NCBI RefSeq assembly: GCF_000971985.1
Contig: NZ_KQ040798.1
Location: 310,001 to 374,000 of the forward strand
Reading direction: 5' to 3'
Length of the DNA: 64,000 bases
Source of the DNA: Paenibacillus dauci
GTDB taxonomy: Bacteria > Bacillota > Bacilli > Paenibacillales > Paenibacillaceae
In this document: positions 61,645 to 64,000 of the stretch, one piece after another
How the letters are laid out: each line of letters starts with the position of its first letter
Numbering within the stretch: position 1 is the first letter of the stretch
Program-made: the position numbers and the translations under genes
The notes under the pieces: model-generated
Told to the model about the DNA's origin: nothing
Seen by the model: the letters and a program-made list of their open reading frames with translations, nothing else
Database searches by the model: none

Positions 61645-63175
61645 GCGCTGCACCTCTCTTTACGGTGCTTCCCGCCATCATTAAGCCCAATTCCTGATCA
61701 TTGGTTTGTTCCGGCAGCACTTCACCCACAATTTGTCCTTCATAGATAACCGCAATCCGGTCAGATACATTCATGATTTCATCCAATTCAAAGGAAATCA
61801 GTAGCACGGCTTTGCCCTGGTCACGCTGGGCAATCAGCTGTTTCTGTACAAACTCAATTGCACCGACATCCAGACCCCGCGTTGGCTGTGCCGCTACGAG
61901 CAGTTCAGGGTTTTTGTCAATCTCACGGGCGATAATCGCTTTCTGCTGGTTACCACCGGACAGAGAGCGCGCCATCGTATGGATGCTTGGCGTACGTACG
62001 TCGAACGCTTCTACCAGACGGGTTGCTTTTTTGTCCACTTCATCATATTGCAAAAAGCCGTTTTTGTTATACGGTGCTTTGTAATACGTCTCCAGTACCA
62101 TGTTCTCGCTAACTGAAAAGTCCAGTACCAGACCATGTTTGTGACGATCTTCCGGAATATGGGCCACGCCTGATTCGGTTACCTTACGCGGCGTCAGGTT
62201 GGTGATGTCCTTGCCATGTAAAGTGATTTTACCGCCATCTACATGCCGCAGGCCGGTCAGTGCTTCGATCAGCTCGGTCTGTCCATTGCCGTCTACGCCG
62301 GCGATGCCGAGAATCTCTCCTGCTCTCACCTGCAGATTCAGACTGTTCAGTACAGCCATGCCATCCTTGTTCTTAGACAGGATATTCTCCATATGCATAA
62401 CCACTTCGCCAGGCTCTGCCGCTTTTTTGTCCACTTTGAAGCTGACGTTGCGACCGACCATTTTTTCGGCCAGTTCCTGCGGAGTTGTCTCTGTCTTTTT
62501 GACCGTATCAATGACTTTACCGCGGCGAATAATTGTTACTGTATCCGCAATTTGCATAATCTCTTTGAGTTTGTGGGTAATCAGGATAATGGACTTGCCT
62601 TCCTGGATCAGACGCTGCATAATCTCCATCAATTCAGAGATTTCCTGCGGTGTCAGTACAGCGGTCGGCTCGTCAAAGATCAGGATATCCGCACCGCGAT
62701 ACAGCGTTTTGAGAATCTCTACACGCTGCTGCATACCAACGGAAATATCATGGATCTTGGCATTGGGATCTACGCGCAGACCATATTGCTCGGACAGCTT
62801 GCGGATCTCCTCTGTTGCTTTTCTATAATTGATTCGGGCTCCCTTTCTCGGTTCGGAACCCAGAATAATGTTCTCCGTAACAGTGAATGGCTGAACAAGC
62901 TTAAAGTGCTGATGGACCATACCGATACCCAGCTCAATCGCTCTGTTGGGACCATCGATAATCACCGGTTTGCCATCAATTTCAATACTGCCTTCATCCG
63001 GCTGATACAGCCCGAACACGATATTCATAAGCGTTGATTTACCGGCGCCATTCTCACCGAGAAGAGCATGAATCTCGCCTTTTTGCAGCTTGAGACTGAT
63101 CGAGTCATTGGCTACGATACCCGGAAAACGCTTTGTTATTTGTTTTAACTCTACAACAGGGGTTGCTGTATCCAT
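61637..63175 (-). CDS. nupO: Nucleoside ABC transporter ATPase, two domains in tandem
   Basis: Energises the nucleoside importer. The 512-residue protein carries two ABC domains. Domain 1 has LLGENGAGKSTLMN, VGMQQRVEILKTL and ILIFDEPTAVL; domain 2 has GIAGVDGNGQTELIEAL and LSGGNQQKAIIARE, then LLVAAQPTRGLDVG. In domain 2 Walker A (DGNGQTE in place of GKT) and Walker B (AAQPT in place of DEPT) are degenerate, a feature common to this sugar/nucleoside group. AAGGGTG precedes the ATG. It follows nupN after a hairpin gap of about 130 bases. Confidence 0.92.
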   Translation of the reverse strand: MDTATPVVELKQITKRFPGIVANDSISLKLQKGEIHALLGENGAGKSTLMNIVFGLYQPDEGSIEIDGKPVIIDGPNRAIELGIGMVHQHFKLVQPFTVTENIILGSEPRKGARINYRKATEEIRKLSEQYGLRVDPNAKIHDISVGMQQRVEILKTLYRGADILIFDEPTAVLTPQEISELMEIMQRLIQEGKSIILITHKLKEIMQIADTVTIIRRGKVIDTVKKTETTPQELAEKMVGRNVSFKVDKKAAEPGEVVMHMENILSKNKDGMAVLNSLNLQVRAGEILGIAGVDGNGQTELIEALTGLRHVDGGKITLHGKDITNLTPRKVTESGVAHIPEDRHKHGLVLDFSVSENMVLETYYKAPYNKNGFLQYDEVDKKATRLVEAFDVRTPSIHTMARSLSGGNQQKAIIAREIDKNPELLVAAQPTRGLDVGAIEFVQKQLIAQRDQGKAVLLISFELDEIMNVSDRIAVIYEGQIVGEVLPEQTNDQELGLMMAGSTVKRGAAHE

Positions 63176-63256
63176 TAGATCACCCTTATAAGCAAATTAA
63201 TAGTTCATATGTTACCGGCATGTCCGCCATTCTTAAACTTACCTGTAGACGTAACA

Positions 63257-63286
63257 ACAAGGCTAGTTATTAACCAGCCTTGTCTG
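63257..63286 (-). other. Hairpin between nupN and nupO
   Basis: ACAAGGCTGGTTA pairs imperfectly with TAACTAGCCTTGT on the minus strand. The T-tract after it is poor, so it is probably a partial terminator or 3'-end stabiliser that raises the level of the binding protein over the rest of the transporter. Confidence 0.6.
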
Positions 63287-63309
63287 TTGTACTATATGTT
63301 CAAAAGCAA

Positions 63310-64000
63310 TTATTTCACTGTATCAGGTACTTTAACTTCGCCAGCGATGATTTTAGCTTTGTACTCATCAACCAGTTTCAGTACGTCAGCAGGTACGTTT
63401 TTGCTAGAAGTATCCGCAATACCTACGCCGTCATCTTTCAGACCCAGTGTTTCTGTACCGCCTTTGAAAGTACCATCGATTACTTCCTGGGATACTTTCT
63501 CAACTGCTGTATCAACACGCTTGATCATGGAAGTCAAAGTCACTTCATCACCGAACTCCAGGGATTGGTCTTTATCTACACCGATTACCCATACTTGCTG
63601 TCCGGATTTTTTACGGGATGCTGCTTCATTGAATACGCCCGTGCCTGTTGCACCAGCTGCGTGGAAAATAATATCCACACCTTCATTGTACATTGTTGCA
63701 GCTGCTGCTTTACCTACATCCGGCTTGTCAAATGCACCGGCATAGTTGGCAATGAACTCAGCTTTAGGGTTAACTGCTTTGATACCTGCTTGGAAGCCAG
63801 CTTCGAAGCGTTGGATCAGAGGGCTTTTCTCGCCGCCTACAAAACCGATTTTATTCATTTTTGTCATTTTACCGGCAACGACACCCACGAGGAAGGAACC
63901 TTCGTTTTCGGAGAACGTTACAGATTTAACGTTTGGAGCGTCTACTACACTATCGATGATTGCCAGTTTGGCATCAGGGTTTTGACCTGCAACCGTTTTG
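63310..64000 (-). CDS. nupN: Nucleoside-binding lipoprotein, BMP family (C-terminal part; runs off the right edge)
   Basis: Extracellular substrate-binding protein of the nucleoside importer. About 229 C-terminal residues are visible; the start and lipobox lie beyond 64000. Family segments: EGSFLVGVVAGKMTK, IGFVGGEKSPLIQRFEAGFQAG, VDIIFHAAGATGTGVFNEA, VIGVDKDQS and LTSMIKRVDTAV. These match the BMP (basic membrane protein/PnrA) fold. It is the first visible gene of the nup operon. The common in-window ATG at 63886-63888 is only an internal Met. Confidence 0.93.
   Translation of the reverse strand, partial: KTVAGQNPDAKLAIIDSVVDAPNVKSVTFSENEGSFLVGVVAGKMTKMNKIGFVGGEKSPLIQRFEAGFQAGIKAVNPKAEFIANYAGAFDKPDVGKAAAATMYNEGVDIIFHAAGATGTGVFNEAASRKKSGQQVWVIGVDKDQSLEFGDEVTLTSMIKRVDTAVEKVSQEVIDGTFKGGTETLGLKDDGVGIADTSSKNVPADVLKLVDEYKAKIIAGEVKVPDTVK

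Overview
The window looks like a chromosomal segment of a Paenibacillus-type, endospore-forming Firmicute. The signs are three tRNA-sensing T-box leaders (thrS, pheST, ilv-leu), a SAM-I riboswitch in front of met genes, a Spo0E-like sporulation phosphatase, a MutS2/ZapA/PheST neighbourhood, a nucleoside (NupNOPQ-type) ABC transporter, futalosine-pathway menaquinone synthesis, and frequent TTG/GTG starts behind strong AGGAGG ribosome-binding sites. Most genes lie on the minus strand. The species is inferred, not proven.

Layout. 1-1.2 kb: the 5' part of thrS and its T-box leader. 1.3-4 kb: a tiny membrane peptide, mqnC and a short-chain dehydrogenase. 4.3-8.3 kb: SAM riboswitch-controlled metA-metI-metC. 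8.4-9.6 kb: a small ORF followed by corA. 9.7-13 kb: a very long GH65 phosphorylase fused to a degenerate HAD domain. 13.3-15.7 kb: a ROK sugar kinase with the bdbD-bdbC disulfide pair. 15.7-21.8 kb: phosphodiester glycosidase plus 5'-3' exonuclease, a secreted protein, an ArsC/Spx-like protein, RluA, cobalamin adenosyltransferase, a lipoprotein and Spo0E. 21.9-25.1 kb: aminotransferase with an Lrp regulator, and a divergent FAD oxidoreductase. 25.2-29.5 kb: zinc-ribbon protein, DUF350, mutS2 and a cupredoxin lipoprotein. 29.6-37.3 kb: a ZapA with a roughly 970-residue coiled-coil tail, a 40-residue Cys-rich ORF, and T-box-controlled pheS-pheT. 37.3-40 kb: an ABC-F ATPase behind a ~530-nt attenuator-like leader with two upstream ORFs. 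40-48.5 kb: hydrolase, hybrid histidine kinase, tRNA-Gly and tRNA-Pro, a DRE-TIM enzyme, a MoxR-DUF58-membrane protein operon and a zinc-ribbon protein. 48.7-59.1 kb: T-box-controlled ilvB-ilvN-ilvC-leuA, with leuB separated from leuA by about 3.5 kb of other genes. 59.4-64 kb: the nup-type nucleoside transporter, running off the right edge.

How it works together. Much of the window is amino-acid supply (Met, branched-chain amino acids) and aminoacyl-tRNA synthesis, with expression set by RNA leaders that sense uncharged tRNA or SAM. The less ordinary material is the tandem-repeat ZapA fusion, the GH65-HAD fusion that has lost its HAD nucleophile motif, the ABC-F leader, a 67-residue hydrophobic ORF whose ribosome-binding site is buried in a three-part stem, and several small ORFs with good translation signals. 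No CRISPR array, prophage, insertion sequence or rRNA gene was seen.
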